A stretch of DNA of 64,000 nucleotides from Megalopta genalis (GCF_051020955.1 NC_135018.1:6552939-6616938), one strand, 5' to 3'. Positions 11,502 to 22,884 are shown, counted from the first letter of the stretch. Translations and numbers: made by a program. Notes: generated by a model from the letters alone, not told the origin.

Positions 11502-12713
11502 TTTTTCTTTAAATAAAATCGTTTTAACTGGCGGAACTCAATTCCATTTTATTTGTGTATGCTCATAGAATGGCGTTTTGCAAGTTAGTATGAAAACAAA
11601 ATCTTGAGTGTACCGTTAAATGAATAAAAATCACTTAATTTTAAAGTGTGCCATCTTTTTGTCGCGGATTGTATATCTGAAGTAATCGAAGCAAATGAAC
11701 GAGTATATACGTAGTCTCTCGACAGCTGCAAAAACCACGAGCCAGTTTAAAATCCGTTTAAGCCAATTCGAGCTGGTAGCGGGGAGTTCGGACGTCGGAG
11801 GCAGCGGCTGGAGATTTGTCTGGGCCGAGAGTTTGTCGGGCATAATTCGTAAATCTCCGAAATTACGCGCGACAAAGCGGGAGATGCGACTTTCCGGTCC
11901 GGCAAAAATAGAAGCGCCGTTCGTTCGTTCGGTTTCGAGCGTTCCTCTCGTCGACCTTTTTTTTCACGACAGGTGAGTTGTTCCGGGCTACCGTCAGGCT
12001 GTTTCTCCTCGTCGGACTCCTGCAGTCTGGGCGTAAATAAAACGAACTTTCCGCGATCCTTATCCCTGTCCGTTTCGCAGGCCGATCGCTGCCGCCTACC
12101 GTCCACCCCCGGCTTCTTCTTTCCCGGCCAGTCAGAAGAGCTTTAATTCCCCGTTCGCAGAGAACCTGTCCTGGATATCGAGTTTTACGATTCGTTAGCG
12201 CGAGTTTCTCCACCCCACAGCAACGCCGCGCGACACCGTGATCGTTCATTCACTTTCGGTTCTGCTTTATTCGCAGGATTTTACCTGTGTTGCCTCTCTC
12301 AGGCGTCGTACTTTCATCTCTCTTACGAGCGAGTTTTGTAATTGTATTTTGTCTTTCTGCTCTCTTTTTATTTTCCTTGGAGATAAATATTTTTTGGAAT
12401 CTCATTCTTCGTAATTTAATGTGCTGTATTGATTCCTTGAATTTTGTGCTATTTTTGCCATTCCTCTATTTTTCTTGCAAGCAAATATCTTTTGGAGTCC
12501 CATTTCTGTCCAGATAACATCGAATACATTTTTGCTAAATATGATATATTTATTTCAACAACTGTATGCCCTTTTCGCTGTCAAGGAATAGTTCTTTTAA
12601 TTATTCTTGCAAGCAAGTATTGTTAGGAATCTCATTTTTGTCCAAAAATTATTGGATACATTTCTATTTTATCTGTATATAATATAATATAACCATGACA
12701 TGTTATAATTTTT
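11502..12713. other. CpG-rich block (about 11740-12260) then T-rich DNA
   Basis: Overlapping open frames up to 128 codons occur in the GC-rich part without recognisable domains. A possible splice junction at 11972 is listed separately. From 12260 on the plus strand is T-rich, with two short diverged repeats of CTTGCAAGCAA near 12474 and 12607. Confidence 0.4.
11955..11980 (+). promoter_or_regulatory. second candidate acceptor-donor junction
   Basis: A tract of T residues, CCTTTTTTTTCACGACAG, is followed directly by GTGAGT at 11973. Like the site at 4317 it joins an acceptor-type AG to a donor with no exon between. The tract is shorter and the surrounding DNA is GC-rich and holds long chance frames, so it could equally be a plain donor at the end of an unrecognised exon, or chance. 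Confidence 0.2.
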
Positions 12714-13455
12714 TAACCCGGTAGTGTCAGCGATACATGTTGGTCGTGGAGCCCGGGGATACCTCACTTTTGATGTGGGGTGAAGATCAAGATAATGTCA
12801 GGGTTATGTCAAGGCTATGTCGGGGTAAATTCAGGGTTATGTCAGGGTTATGACGGACTTATGTTATTTTAACCCGGTTGGGTCAGCGATACAAGTTGGT
12901 CGTGGAGCCCGGGGATACCTCACTTTTGTTGTGGGGTGAAGATCAAGATAAAATCATGGTTATGTCAAGGCTATGTCGGAGTTATGATTTTTTAACCCGG
13001 TTGGGTCAGCGATACAAGTTGGTCGTGGAGCCCGGGAATACCTCATTTTTGTTGTGGGTTGAAGATCAAGATAAAATCAGGGTTATGTCAAGGCTATGTC
13101 GGAGTTATGATTTTTTAACCCGGTTGAGTCAGCGATACAAGTTGGTCGTGGAGCCCGGGAATACCTCACTTTTGTTGTGGGGTGAAGACCAAGATAAAAT
13201 CAGGGTTATGTCAAGGCTATGTCGGAGTTATGATTTTTTAACCCGGTTGGGTCAGCGATACATGTTGGTCGTGGAGCCTGGGGATATCTCACTTTTGTTG
13301 TGGGGTGAAGACCAAGATAATGTCAGGGTTATGTCAAGGCTATGTCGGGGTAATTTCAGGGTTGTGTCAGCGTTTTGTCGGACTTATGTTATTTTAAACC
13401 GGTTGGGTCAGCGATTCATGTTGGTCGTGGAGCCCGGGGATACCTCAGGTTTGAT
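12714..13455 (+). repeat. minisatellite, 123 and 156 bp units (all multiples of three)
   Basis: Six units begin with TAACCCGGTTGGGTCAGCGA or a close variant, at 12714, 12870, 12993, 13116, 13239 and 13395. The periods are 156, 123, 123, 123 and 156 bp; the longer units carry an extra 33 bp. A 200-codon frame (12878-13480, opening at a TTG) runs through with a 41-residue repeat containing QRYKLVVEPG and LLLWGEDQD. Unit 1 has an in-frame TGA. The differences between units 2 and 3 are all amino-acid-changing, so there is no sign of protein-level constraint and I treat the frame as incidental. Confidence 0.85.
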
Positions 13456-13924
13456 ATACATAATATTGTCTCACTGTTAAAGTATTGTTCCTATATTTTC
13501 CTTGAAAGCTAGTGTTTTTTGGTATCTCATATTTGTCTAGGTAATATCGAATAAATTGTTATCGAACACATTGTTATGAAATATTAATTGTTATTAAATA
13601 TAATACGTTTACTTTCGTCATGTTATTCTCATATCTAGAGCTTTTGAAGATGATCTTGCTTCATAGAGAAGCCTCTTACATTCGTCCATTTTCCTTTGTA
13701 CTACTCGTCGATTAATACGTTTTCATCTGTTATGATAGCTTCAAGTGCGTTTCAATTACAGATTATTCAATATGAAGTGCGTCTGTGAATCGCGTACAAT
13801 GTACTAGATGTGTTAAGTGCACTGATAAATGCAACTGGAACAGTTTTCTTTCACGAAGGATGATAGATAAGCAATGTGAGACGCAATTGTATAGTAATTG
13901 GTATAACAGAGAGAGTTAGCTTAA

Positions 13925-14175
13925 TTAACGCGTTCCGTGCCACGTGTACCATCGATGGTACACGCTTGCATGTTTACTTAGTGAACTGAACAAATTGTTT
14001 ACAAGAAATTTAGAACCGGAGAATCAATTTCCACCGCAAGAATGGGCGTTGATAAGTTTTTGTTACGTTGTTATGTGTTTACGAGAATTAATAATTGCAC
14101 GTAATACATCAAGTTTTAGTAAAATATCAAAGTGTGAAGATTCGAGTAAAAAAAGCTCGGCACGGAACGTGTTAA
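13925..14175 (+). mobile_element. piggyBac-type MITE, copy C of 4
   Basis: TTAA-flanked copy of the ~250 bp MITE, inserted at a TTAATTAA site. The left terminus reads CGCGTTCCGTGCC instead of CACGTTCCGTGCC. It carries a 2 bp insertion (GTGTTTACGAG for GTGTACGAG), making it 251 bp. An 86-codon frame beginning inside it is simply the translated MITE. Confidence 0.9.
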
Positions 14176-15307
14176 TAGACCGAGGATCTTTTAAGTTCTG
14201 TTAATTGCTTTCACTGTTTTATATTTATCCAGCTCACGTTCGTTATAGACTCATGAAATCCGAGTATAGTATAACCAATCAATGTTGAATCCGATCGGAT
14301 TAAAAGTCGTGTGCATTTGAAAGGTCAATAAAGCTATGGATAAGATAGAATTCAATTAACAACGAAGTTTTTAATAGACGCTGTCAAAGAGAAAGTGTGC
14401 TTCCAGCGAGAAACTATTTTCCAGTAATTGGAAAAAGGGTCTAAGGACATTTTAATTCCCATAGAAATCCATCGCTGGGCAATGAATAAGTTTAATGAGC
14501 TTCGACAAACTTCTCCCCTGCCTCTTTATTCAATAAAAAATCTCTCTAGCTCTTAGGAGGCGGGTTATTCTTGAATATTCAAGAAAGTTGATCGCTTTCT
14601 CTTACACATAGCCGATATACATATACACAGTTTAGCGACCCGGCGATGCGAATCATTTCGATACGAATTCCGCCCGTAGAGTGTAAAACGCGTCGCACGA
14701 TTTCGACGAATTCTGCGCGCACAGCAACAGATTCTTTTTTCTTCTCTACAATCGCATCTTCGCGTTTCATATTTTCCAGCCGAAGCCGGTATATCGTTTG
14801 AACTTCGCGGACTTGCATGGAATAGCAATTTATTCGAAAGTCGATATCGCGCTTGTGTCAAAGGAAAAATAAAAACATCATTTCGAATGAAGTACCAGAG
14901 AAACGTGGAAGAGAAGGTGCAGCACGTGGGGACTTGCAGCGTGGAATAATAAATATCAGCGGAACGTACAATAAAAATAAACTGGATACGTTTCACGCCG
15001 CCATTTTGTTGCTATCTTATCCGTGCGGAGACCGTTCGCTGGGAGTAACAAACATTACGTGTGCACTAACAGCACAAAATATTCCTCAGACAACTTGTCG
15101 AATAATCATACATCAGTATTTATTTAAGAAAAAAAAGAACGAAGCCGCCAATGTGCAATCTTTGTGAATAAATTTTATCGACCAATCGCCTACTTTTCGA
15201 ATACAAGAGATACTAAACCCACAGACTTTATCGTTTGCATTGTATAGACACGCGACGTATAACAAAATATAGATATTATAAAATACATTGTTGAAGTAAT
15301 ATTATGG
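14176..15307. other. mixed-composition DNA without a recognised gene
   Basis: Overlapping frames of 79 to 143 codons near 14565-15167 on both strands lack motifs or splice signals. No repeat shared with other parts of the window was noticed. Confidence 0.45.
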
Positions 15308-15526
15308 AAATACACACTTATATGAATATATAGATTAATTATAATTAATTATAGCAACACAGAATAATTCCGTCAATCGCTAAGTGAGGAACTTCTTTTT
15401 ATCAGCCTTGTCTTATACAACTGACACACTTAATGCTATGATTGCACACAATAGACATTTACAAATAAAAATAATACTAGAAGAATAATACTATAAAAAA
15501 TACTATATAAAAAATACTATAAATAA

Positions 15527-15572
<46 letters not shown>

Positions 15573-15654
15573 CCTCACTTAGCGATTGACGGAATTATTC
15601 TGTATTGCTATAATTAATTATAATTAATCTATATATTTATATAAGTGTGTATTT
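15308..15654. repeat. long foldback: two ~86 bp inverted arms around a (TA)n loop
   Basis: The left arm (15308-15393) and right arm (15569-15654) are inverted copies at about 96 per cent identity by eye. Both contain AATTCCGTCAATCGCTAAGT or its complement and an ATTAATTATAATTAAT core. The loop ends in a (TA)n run at 15531-15567, and a second (TA)n run follows the right arm. There are no transposon-style tips, so it may be a MITE that targets TA repeats or a recent local inverted duplication. Confidence 0.8.
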
Positions 15655-15699
15655 ATATATATATATATATATATAAGTCAGCAGATTATTTTTCGTTGA

Positions 15700-16560
15700 A
15701 AAATTGTCACGTACACTTAGAATATTACAATTTAGATCAGACAAAAAATCTCTGACAAATAATGCCTCAGATTTGTTCGCGGCGATTACTCTGCCGCCAT
15801 CTAGCGTTCGTCGATAGTTCGAGGGGGTCATTCGGGTCATGGGGCATCCCGTCTGCGATTTCCGTTTCCGGTGACGTCGAGTGACATAATTCACGGTAAA
15901 TAAACCCTGCAGTGTCGCACTTGACATCGGGAAAACGGGGAAAGTAGTACCGCCGCGAGTCCCAACACGACCTCCGCGTCTGTTCTCTTAACTTTCACCG
16001 TGAAAAAACGGCACACCTGAAAACGAAAGCCTGGTCCACCCCTTGGTAACTAGAAAACACGGTTTAATTTCGATTCAGGGAGACCGTTCTGATCGTTAAG
16101 CGAAACTATAGGCGACGTACGATCGCCTTTTCGGACCCGTACACGCGGAAAACCGTATCGACCTTTTTCCCGGCCAACCCGCACCCTTCTCGATCGCTTT
16201 CCACCCCCGCGAAACTCGCCGGCCCTGTTCGCCATCCTGCTCGCACTCGCGCGCATTCGTTTTCTTTCGCCGTTCGCCCTCGGTTTCCGATTTCTGTCTA
16301 TTCACTCGCGGCCCTGCATTGTTTTTCTACCACTCATCTATCTTCCTTACCAACTTTCCCATCTTCCCGGCCTCTCAATTTCGCTCGCCCTGGACCCGAC
16401 ACACTAACGCCGCAGCCCTGATCAAAAGGTCAGACCGCCCATCGCTCTACCGCTAATCGACCTCTTTGAAAATTTCGAACCGGCCGGCTCGAAACTCTCA
16501 AACTCTCTCTTTCATATCTCGTCCGTTGATTCTGCGGCTGTCGGGAAAAACGCGGTGTGT
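15700..16560. other. CpG-rich block, no gene recognised
   Basis: Rich in CG dinucleotides with pyrimidine-rich plus-strand segments at 16200-16520. Short overlapping frames of 65 to 96 codons have no domain. Confidence 0.4.
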
Positions 16561-16790
16561 CAAAATTTCGAAAAATATCAGTTCATGCATTCATTGAACT
16601 GTAGCACACAAGATTGAAATACTTATTGGAAAATGAATTTGTGAAAATAAATTCGACAGTTCCGAAACATGAACAAATAAAGAAATATTAGTAATACGAA
16701 GCAATTGGCGGTCGGAACTTTAAGCGACGATATCTTGAAAGCAAAAGCACGTGAACTGTATTTTTTCCGTAGATTCAACCCAATCCGAGA

Positions 16791-16982
16791 TACAGTAGAA
16801 TTTCGTTTATCCGAATTCAACATTTAGATTTAAATTCTTTTTATTTTCGATTAATTATTAATACAATGGGATAAGATGATAGGTCGAGATCATTCTATAG
16901 TCTCGTCGTTATTACTTGGAATAATCAAAAATTGAAATAATAAAAATCGAGGAAAATCCAGTTAATCGAGGTTCCACTATAG
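16791..16982. mobile_element. short pogo/Tigger-like MITE
   Basis: The left end TACAGTAGAATTTCGTTTAT and the reverse complement of the right end, TATAGTGGAACCTCGATTAA, form imperfect inverted repeats matching the pattern CAGTAGAACCTCGNTTAWCCG found at 41680-42573. About 190 bp, AT-rich, non-coding. The divergence between ends suggests an old copy. Confidence 0.65.
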
Positions 16983-17018
16983 TTTTCTGTACACAGACGA
17001 TACACCATGTACATGTGT

Positions 17019-17403
17019 ATACAGGGTGTCCCGAAAATGTCTCGCAATCCGAAAATGGGGAGTTCCTGAGGTCATTTGAAGTAACTTTTTCCTTAGCGAA
17101 AATGCAATTTGCGGCTTTGTTTACGAGTTATTAACGAAAAACAGTGACCAATGAGAGACGAGCTCGGCTGGCACGTGGCGACTGAACCAATCAACGGAAC
17201 TGGGCTTCGACCGCTCGTTGGCTCGGTCGTCTCGCGTCAGGCTAATCCTCGCCTGGTCTATAATAATAATTGGTCAGTATTTTTCGTTAATAACTCGTAA
17301 ATAAAGCTGCGGATTGCATTTTCGCAAAGGAAAAAGTTACTTCAGATGACCTCAGGAATCCCACATTTCCGGATAGCGAGACATTTTTGGGACACCCTGT
17401 ATA
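17019..17403. mobile_element. palindromic mariner-like MITE
   Basis: Begins TATACAGGGTGTCCCGAAAA and ends with the complement, GACACCCTGTATA. The inverted arms are ~140 bp each (17021-17160, 17262-17402) and share GTCTCGCAATCCG-type and GAGTTATTAACGAAAAA sequences, around a GC-richer centre. The ends at TA sites fit the mariner/Tc1 group. It is the same family as 28819-29347, whose centre has expanded as a tandem repeat. Confidence 0.85.
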
Positions 17404-17711
17404 TATATTTTTTTCAGATGTTTATGAATATAGAGTGTAAGGTGATGGAATATTGCTTGACTTTGCATACATAATGTACAGCAGGATGAGAAATTACGTA
17501 TTATGTTCAAATCCGTTGCTAATCCGGTGCTTTGTGATTTATCTTGTGACCGAATCTAAGCGAGCAGGAATTGTTTTCTCGTATTCAATGTTTCAGAGTT
17601 TTTCCTCTTTTTCTAGCAGAAAAAGAATTTATGTATTACGTTTATTGTAAAAGCCAAACATAAAGAAATGTGGTAGCGTAAGGGTGAGTGAGTGAATGTG
17701 TGTATGTGTAT
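17404..17711. other. AT-rich DNA without a recognised gene
   Basis: One 65-codon frame without motifs lies at 17453-17650. Confidence 0.4.
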
Positions 17712-17803
<92 letters not shown>

Positions 17804-17928
17804 GAGAGAGAGGAAGACGGAGAGAGAGAGAGAGAGAATGACAGAGAGAGAGAGAGAGAGAGAATGACAGAGAGAGAGAGAGACAGAGAGAGAGACAGAG
17901 AGAGAGAGACAGAGAGAGAGAGAGGAAG

Positions 17929-17999
<71 letters not shown>

Positions 18000-18014
18000 C
18001 AGAGAGAGAGAGAC

Positions 18015-18046
<32 letters not shown>

Positions 18047-18076
18047 GAAGACGGAGAGAGAGAGAGAGAGAATGAC

Positions 18077-18108
<32 letters not shown>

Positions 18109-18192
18109 GAAGACAGAGAGAGAGAGGGAGAGAGACAGAGAGAGAGAGAGGGAGAGAGACAGAGAGAGAGAAAGAGAGAGAGAGAAAGAGGG
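17712..18192 (+). repeat. long (GA)n array with interspersed variants
   Basis: About 480 bp of (GA)n with recurring interruptions GAATGACAGAGAG, GGAAGACGGAGAG and GAAAGACAGAGAG that give it a loose higher-order pattern. The 111-codon Arg-Glu frame across it is a translated microsatellite. Confidence 0.95.
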
Positions 18193-18477
18193 TAAATAAT
18201 GATTGTTAGCGACCGTTCCGTAAAGCGCGGTGTACGTTTTTAATTGCGAAAGTTCACGACAGTAGCAGCCGTTTTTTTCCAGCAGTCGTATCTATCATTT
18301 TGTCGTTCACAAATGATTGACTATATTCGCGTTTCGATTGTTAATTTTTGTGAAATGTATTCCTGTTATAAATTCTGATTCCACTTCAGTCAATCACTAA
18401 ATTTTACCCAGTTTAACTGACGAAGTCAATTCGCAATCGGGGGAGAATGGCGGAAATTGGATGAATTCTCTCAATAA

Positions 18478-18914
18478 TTATTCCAATATCAAATGTTCAC
18501 ACGAAACAGTACATTCTGACAAATACGACACGTGCACATGCGGTTTATAAACGTCCTGAACAACAATAAAATATTGCCATTTTTCCAATTTACATTGAAC
18601 GATTCTCAATTGGTGCGCCGTTTTTCCCATTTTCAATATTGTTTTTACATTGCAACGATATACTACCATTCTGTACGCTTACAATATCCCAAAGCATTTT
18701 GAAAATTTGTCAATGCACTCTCGGTCCAAAATAAGTAAAAAGGTGTTCACGTTCGCAATTATTTCACTTCGTTTATATTTTAGAACTATTTTGAATTTCT
18801 GTTCATCTTGCGATGGCACATTATTATCTTTCAGCGTGTTACAATCTGTAGAATCACAATAATTTCGCAAAAATTTCCTAGAATACTTTCGAAGCGCAAT
18901 TCCATTTATTGTTT
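18478..18914 (-). pseudogene. possible degenerate coding region, unrecognised
   Basis: On the minus strand a frame opens just below a stop near 18914, runs to a TAA at 18679, and continues in the same frame from 18678 to a stop at 18478. The span is about 140 codons interrupted by one in-frame TAA. The translation looks protein-like (for example FKIVLKYKRSEI, then LRIVQCKLEKWQYFIVVQD) rather than repeat- or AT-driven. I do not recognise the family. It could be a decayed gene copy, an old transposon gene, or chance. Confidence 0.25.
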
Positions 18915-19039
18915 AAAAATTACCCTTCAGTTTCTATTGCCTTTGCTGCAAAACGCTATCTTCCAACGCGATTTTCGCACGTTCAGAATAACCCAAAAAA
19001 TTCTCAAAAAATCCTAAAAAAAAAGTTCACCAGAATCCT

Positions 19040-19780
19040 GTCAAATGCACAACGTAGCCCCATAAAATTCGAACACCCGAGAGAAGCCAAAAACGTTTCG
19101 ATTCCTTCGCGATACGGTAGCAGTTGTTGAAACATTTTTCGGAAAATTGTCGAAGCAATCGGGATTCGAACAAAGTTGCCCCGAAAAAGAGATATTCACT
19201 AGCACCGGCAGCCTGTCGATTGTTTCATCTTGGCTCCCCGTGTAACCCGATATTCCTGCGTGGCGCGAATTTTTGGCGGGACGAGGGTCGATCAAAAACG
19301 CTATCGTTTTACGGCGGATCGGCGCGGCGACGCGCGGCAACAATGAAAAACCGGGGAACAAAAAACAGCTCGCTCGGTAGGCACGCGTTCGTCCGATTGG
19401 AAACCCGCTTAAAACGCGGGCACAGGAAAGCTGGCCGCGCTTATATCGTACAGTTTAATTCCGTTTCCGGTTCGGCTGTACACCGGCGCTCTACGCAGCC
19501 GATTGTTTCTTTCACGCTCGCGGAATAGCACGACAACAGAATTTGCGAGAATTTCCGCGGCAGCGAATTTGCTAAACAAACACTCAGAAAGCTGACAGAA
19601 CATATCGTGCATTCTTTTCGCTCGAGTGGAAGGGGGTCGCGTGACCGTGTCGCGAGGATGCAACGCGATCCAACGCGGTGCAACGCGATGCGTCGCATGC
19701 AACGCGGTGCGTCGCGTGCAACACACGAGCGCATGCGGAGACATTTATTTTACTCGGTCCCTTAGGGTATGGTAACAACT
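19040..19780. other. CpG-rich block with a short GCAACGCG tandem array
   Basis: GC-rich DNA with several overlapping frames (up to 134 codons) and no domain. At about 19656-19722 a 10 to 12 bp unit, GCAACGCGRTSC, is repeated about six times with variation, which generates His/Arg-rich chance translations on the minus strand. Confidence 0.5.
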
Positions 19781-20434
19781 CCGGTCTGAATTATACTTCG
19801 ATAATCGGTCGACATGTAGAGAATCGTTTGATATTGATCGTGGACATAGTTCGTCGTACAGGCTGTTTCAAAAGTTGACATACACAGTGGCTAACGATTG
19901 TATTCGGACATACATACTTTTAAGGGAGGCTATTCAGGCCAAGATCATCTACCAGTAATTTTCCAGATAAAATTTTGAGAACATGCATTTTGATAGCATT
20001 TTTTAGGCTGATTCGATTTACGTGCAAATTATTTTGCAAACTAATTTCTTTGACAATTAAAAATTTGTTTATTGTTATACGGAGTATGCGTGATTATTTT
20101 AATATACAATTAAATTTTAACGAAATGACGGTTTTATTTGTTTACTTTATTACTGGCAGATAAAATTGATTAATTTCATTCAGGATGAAAACTAAATGTT
20201 TTTAAATAATAATTTTCTTCTAAAAATTTTGCAAACAAAAATATGAATTTTAAATAGTAAAATAATTATTTGCTTACTTAACTTGAAACATATCTAGTGA
20301 AAGAAAATGTTGAAAGAAAAAAAAACATGAAACGTTCTTGAAATGTTGTGAAATGAAAATTTACGAATACATTTTCATCTTTATTAAAATTGTAATTCAT
20401 GTAAACAGCAAATTATAATTATCTTTTACGCGAG
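19781..20434. other. AT-rich DNA without a recognised gene
   Basis: One short AT-driven frame (62 codons); no repeats noticed. Confidence 0.4.
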
Positions 20435-20500
20435 ACGAGTATACTCGCCGGAACACTGACTACATATTGTCATTTCTTCGTGACGAGTATACGCGAAATG
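20435..20500 (+). repeat. GACGAGTATAC motifs typical of piggyBac subterminal repeats
   Basis: GAGACGAGTATACTCGCC (near 20433) and TGACGAGTATACGCGA (near 20483) are near-palindromic and closely resemble CGACGAGTACACTCGTC at the lone piggyBac-type end at 60895. No TTAA terminus is recognisable nearby, so this is likely the remnant of an element whose ends have decayed. Confidence 0.35.
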
Positions 20501-20552
20501 TTTATTAAATGTTAATTAAACTGAGCGATATTTTTGGTGTATGTAGGGATGC

Positions 20553-20670
20553 ATAAATTATACTTATTTGTTACGTCTGTAGTAACATATAAAATACGCT
20601 TATTTGTTGCGTCTGCAGCGACACATAAAGTACGATTATTTGTCGCGTCCGTAGTGATGCATAAAGCATG
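20553..20670 (+). repeat. 36 bp tandem repeat, about 3.3 units
   Basis: Units start at 20553, 20589, 20625 and 20661, an exact 36 bp period, each containing ATAAARTACGMTTATTTGT then YGCGTCYGYAG. Diverged, non-coding. Confidence 0.8.
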
Positions 20671-20867
20671 ATTACATTGATAATGATGCAAAGTATATAA
20701 ATATGTATCATGACCGTATTAAAACGAATGATATTTCTTATTCAAATAATGACAAAATAATCGAAATAGATATTAATACATATTGAATAATCTTCATTGG
20801 ATATTGTAATTAATATCATGACTTATTTACACTTTCATAAATGAACCCGATCGTTATCGTTCGTAGA

Positions 20868-20945
20868 AATATTTTTATAATATCAGTAACTGTAAAAGAA
20901 AAAATCCGAAACCAGTCATTTCGACTGCTTTGGTCGTTGAAATGT
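20868..20945 (-). repeat. second copy of the dispersed repeat at 9585
   Basis: Shares AAATATTTTTATAATATCAG and AACCAGTCATTT with 9585-9662. An 88-codon minus-strand frame (20875-21141) with hydrophobic stretches overlaps it; since the other copy does not preserve the frame, I do not call a gene. Confidence 0.5.
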
Positions 20946-21141
20946 TACCGAGGCTATCGAATGCAACAAAATGTGGGTTAAATAATATTTTGAACGGTAA
21001 CGCAAGATTTCGTAAAATATTACGATAATTCGTGGAGCAAGATAAAATACATAAAACGATCGATTGAAGCACGCACTCGAAAATATGGAGTCCAATTATA
21101 ATTGAAACAAACCGCTGGCTATTTGCTAATTGAAATAACAT

Positions 21142-21413
21142 TTTACTGTTCGCTGCGAGGAATTTATTAGTATAGCGGGTTTATTAGCAATGTAACGGCC
21201 GGCGCAGTAACACCAACCGTTCGATTCCATTCGTACGATTCTCCTTGTTCTGTTTATTTGCTAAACAATATCGTTAGCGGCAATTTCATCCGCTGGCCAC
21301 AGTGATTTAATCGTACAATAGGTATGAAGTTCTTTACCGAGAACAAAATGGCTTTTCCCCACCTGCTTTTTCGTCTGCTTTGCATCCGATATCGAGCGTG
21401 TCACCTTGTTTGA
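21142..21413. other. moderate-GC DNA, nothing recognised
   Basis: No frame, repeat or signal worth listing between the 20.9 kb repeat and the element at 21414. Confidence 0.4.
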
Positions 21414-22430
21414 TTAACCCCTTAATGCACAATTTAAAAAAAGAAAACCGACAAAAAAAAATCAATTTTTTTTATCTAAGAAAATACATATTTGGACCTT
21501 AATTTCAATAAATATGTAAAAAAAATGCAAAAATTACTAAAAATTCAATAAAAATAGTGGATAAATAATTATAGTGAATATTGAATCGCATTGCAGATCG
21601 AATTTTGTACCCATCGTACTGTTTTTCAATTACCAGTTACTATTTTGAAGGGGAAGGAGGAGACGAAAAGAAAAACTGAAAAATATTTAATTTTACCTAA
21701 ATTTGTAATAATATAATAATAATATTTATTAGCTGAAAAATATATAATAAACTAAAACTATTCAAAATTTTCTTTTGTATGGTAAATTTCAAAACAAGGT
21801 GCAGCACATAGCCCAACATTCCTTATTTCAACATTAGAAAACATACCTTTTATACACTAAAAATCCAATTTACTCTCTATAAAAATACACCATAAAACAA
21901 AAACGTTTTTATATGTTGACACTAATAATATTTGTAAAAAATAAAAAACAATTGTCTTTGAAGAAATTCACTTTGATAACGTCTACTTTACTTCCATCCT
22001 AAAAGTGCATATTTTATTCCTGAATAAGCAAAAAATAGAAAGAGATCGGAGATAACTGGAGAGTAATAAATAAATTAGTCATAACAAAACTCACAAAAGT
22101 GCCAACGCTAATTAGATACGCAATAATGGATATAGATAGATAGAAACAATTACCAGGTCAGAGATGCTTATAAGTGTCACCCTAAAAGGCCATATCTTAT
22201 AATCCCAAATAAACAAACTTTACAGCTTACAATACAGAATTACACGATGAATATCAATAAATTGAATGTTTTCCTTGGTTTTTATTAAGTTATTTTTACT
22301 GCCCGGATATATTCGAATCTGAACATTTTAGCGACATAAGTTGCGACGCCGACCGTATCTATACGGGTCTGCACATTTTGGCCGGTTTTGCACGCCCGTG
22401 TTAATACGTTTCTGCGCGTTAAGGGGTTAA
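21414..22430 (-). mobile_element. piggyBac-type element, 1.0 kb, with transposase relic
   Basis: TTAA at both ends. The termini CCCCTTAATGCAC (left) and CCCCTTAACGCGC (right, reverse complement) are inverted repeats. A piggyBac transposase C-terminus survives on the minus strand (listed separately). The rest of the interior is AT-rich and broken, so the element cannot encode its own transposase. Its two ends match those of the 328 bp element at 24650, which is inverted relative to this one and lacks the middle. Confidence 0.85.
21758..21867 (-). pseudogene. piggyBac transposase C-terminal cysteine-rich tail (relic)
   Basis: Reading the minus strand to a stop at 21758-21760 gives VGLCAAPCFEIYHTKENFE. 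This matches the last part of the piggyBac cysteine-rich domain, where a C-x-x-x-C-F pair is followed by xxYHT and a short tail. Only about 36 codons remain before a stop upstream (near 21866). The catalytic core is not recognisable. Orientation shows the element reads on the minus strand. Confidence 0.8.
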
Positions 22431-22680
22431 GGTAGTGGAAGCAGTTGCATTTATGGTAACCGATTTCTGTGCCTTTTGTTTATTTTCAAGCATAATTAAG
22501 TGTATACTTATCGTATAAGACGAATCAAATTTTTTTACTTAAATTTATCCAATCATTTATTTGTTAAAATTAAACACGTAAACGGCGGAGGTTCTTAAAA
22601 TATCTTAAACGAAGATTATGTTAATCTTTCGATACTGATTTCGCGCGTGAAATCGTAAAAAGAAACTTTGAAATTCACCT

Positions 22681-22884
22681 TTAACACTAATCGCGTATCG
22701 AGATCCAAAAGTCACTGACATGTGTTGCCTTATAAGAATTGCAAGATTGAATTTATTTCAATCTTTTTGCAATTCTAACAATGGCGTGTGCCTTAATAAA
22801 GAAATATATTCAATAATTTCTAATGGAAGCAGTTCTACGTCTTCAATAATTATGAAATAGAAAATATATGGTAGGTTTAGTGTG
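22681..22884. mobile_element. degenerate TTAACACTAA-end element with a central hairpin
   Basis: The left end TTAACACTAATCGCG and the reverse complement of the right end, ACACTAAACCTACC, are imperfect inverted repeats. The right flank is no longer TTAA. The centre folds on itself (AATTGCAAGATTGAA against TTCAATCTTTTTGCAATT, 22737-22777). A related segment with GCGTGTGCCT and GGTAGGTTTAGTGT lies at about 41715-41895, and another right end at about 11020. Confidence 0.45.

Noticed and set aside
12878..13480. 200-codon repeat protein in the minisatellite
   Set aside because: Starts at TTG, unit 1 has an in-frame stop, and differences between units 2 and 3 are all amino-acid-changing, so no protein constraint is visible.
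15308..15654. microRNA hairpin
   Set aside because: The arms are far longer than a microRNA precursor, with a ~175 nt loop and TA repeats; a transposon or inverted duplication explains it better.
17864..18199. 111-codon Arg-Glu protein
   Set aside because: Translated (GA)n microsatellite.
20875..21141. 88-codon hydrophobic frame (minus), possible membrane protein
   Set aside because: Overlaps a dispersed repeat whose other copy at 9585 does not keep the frame; hydrophobicity follows from T-rich codons.
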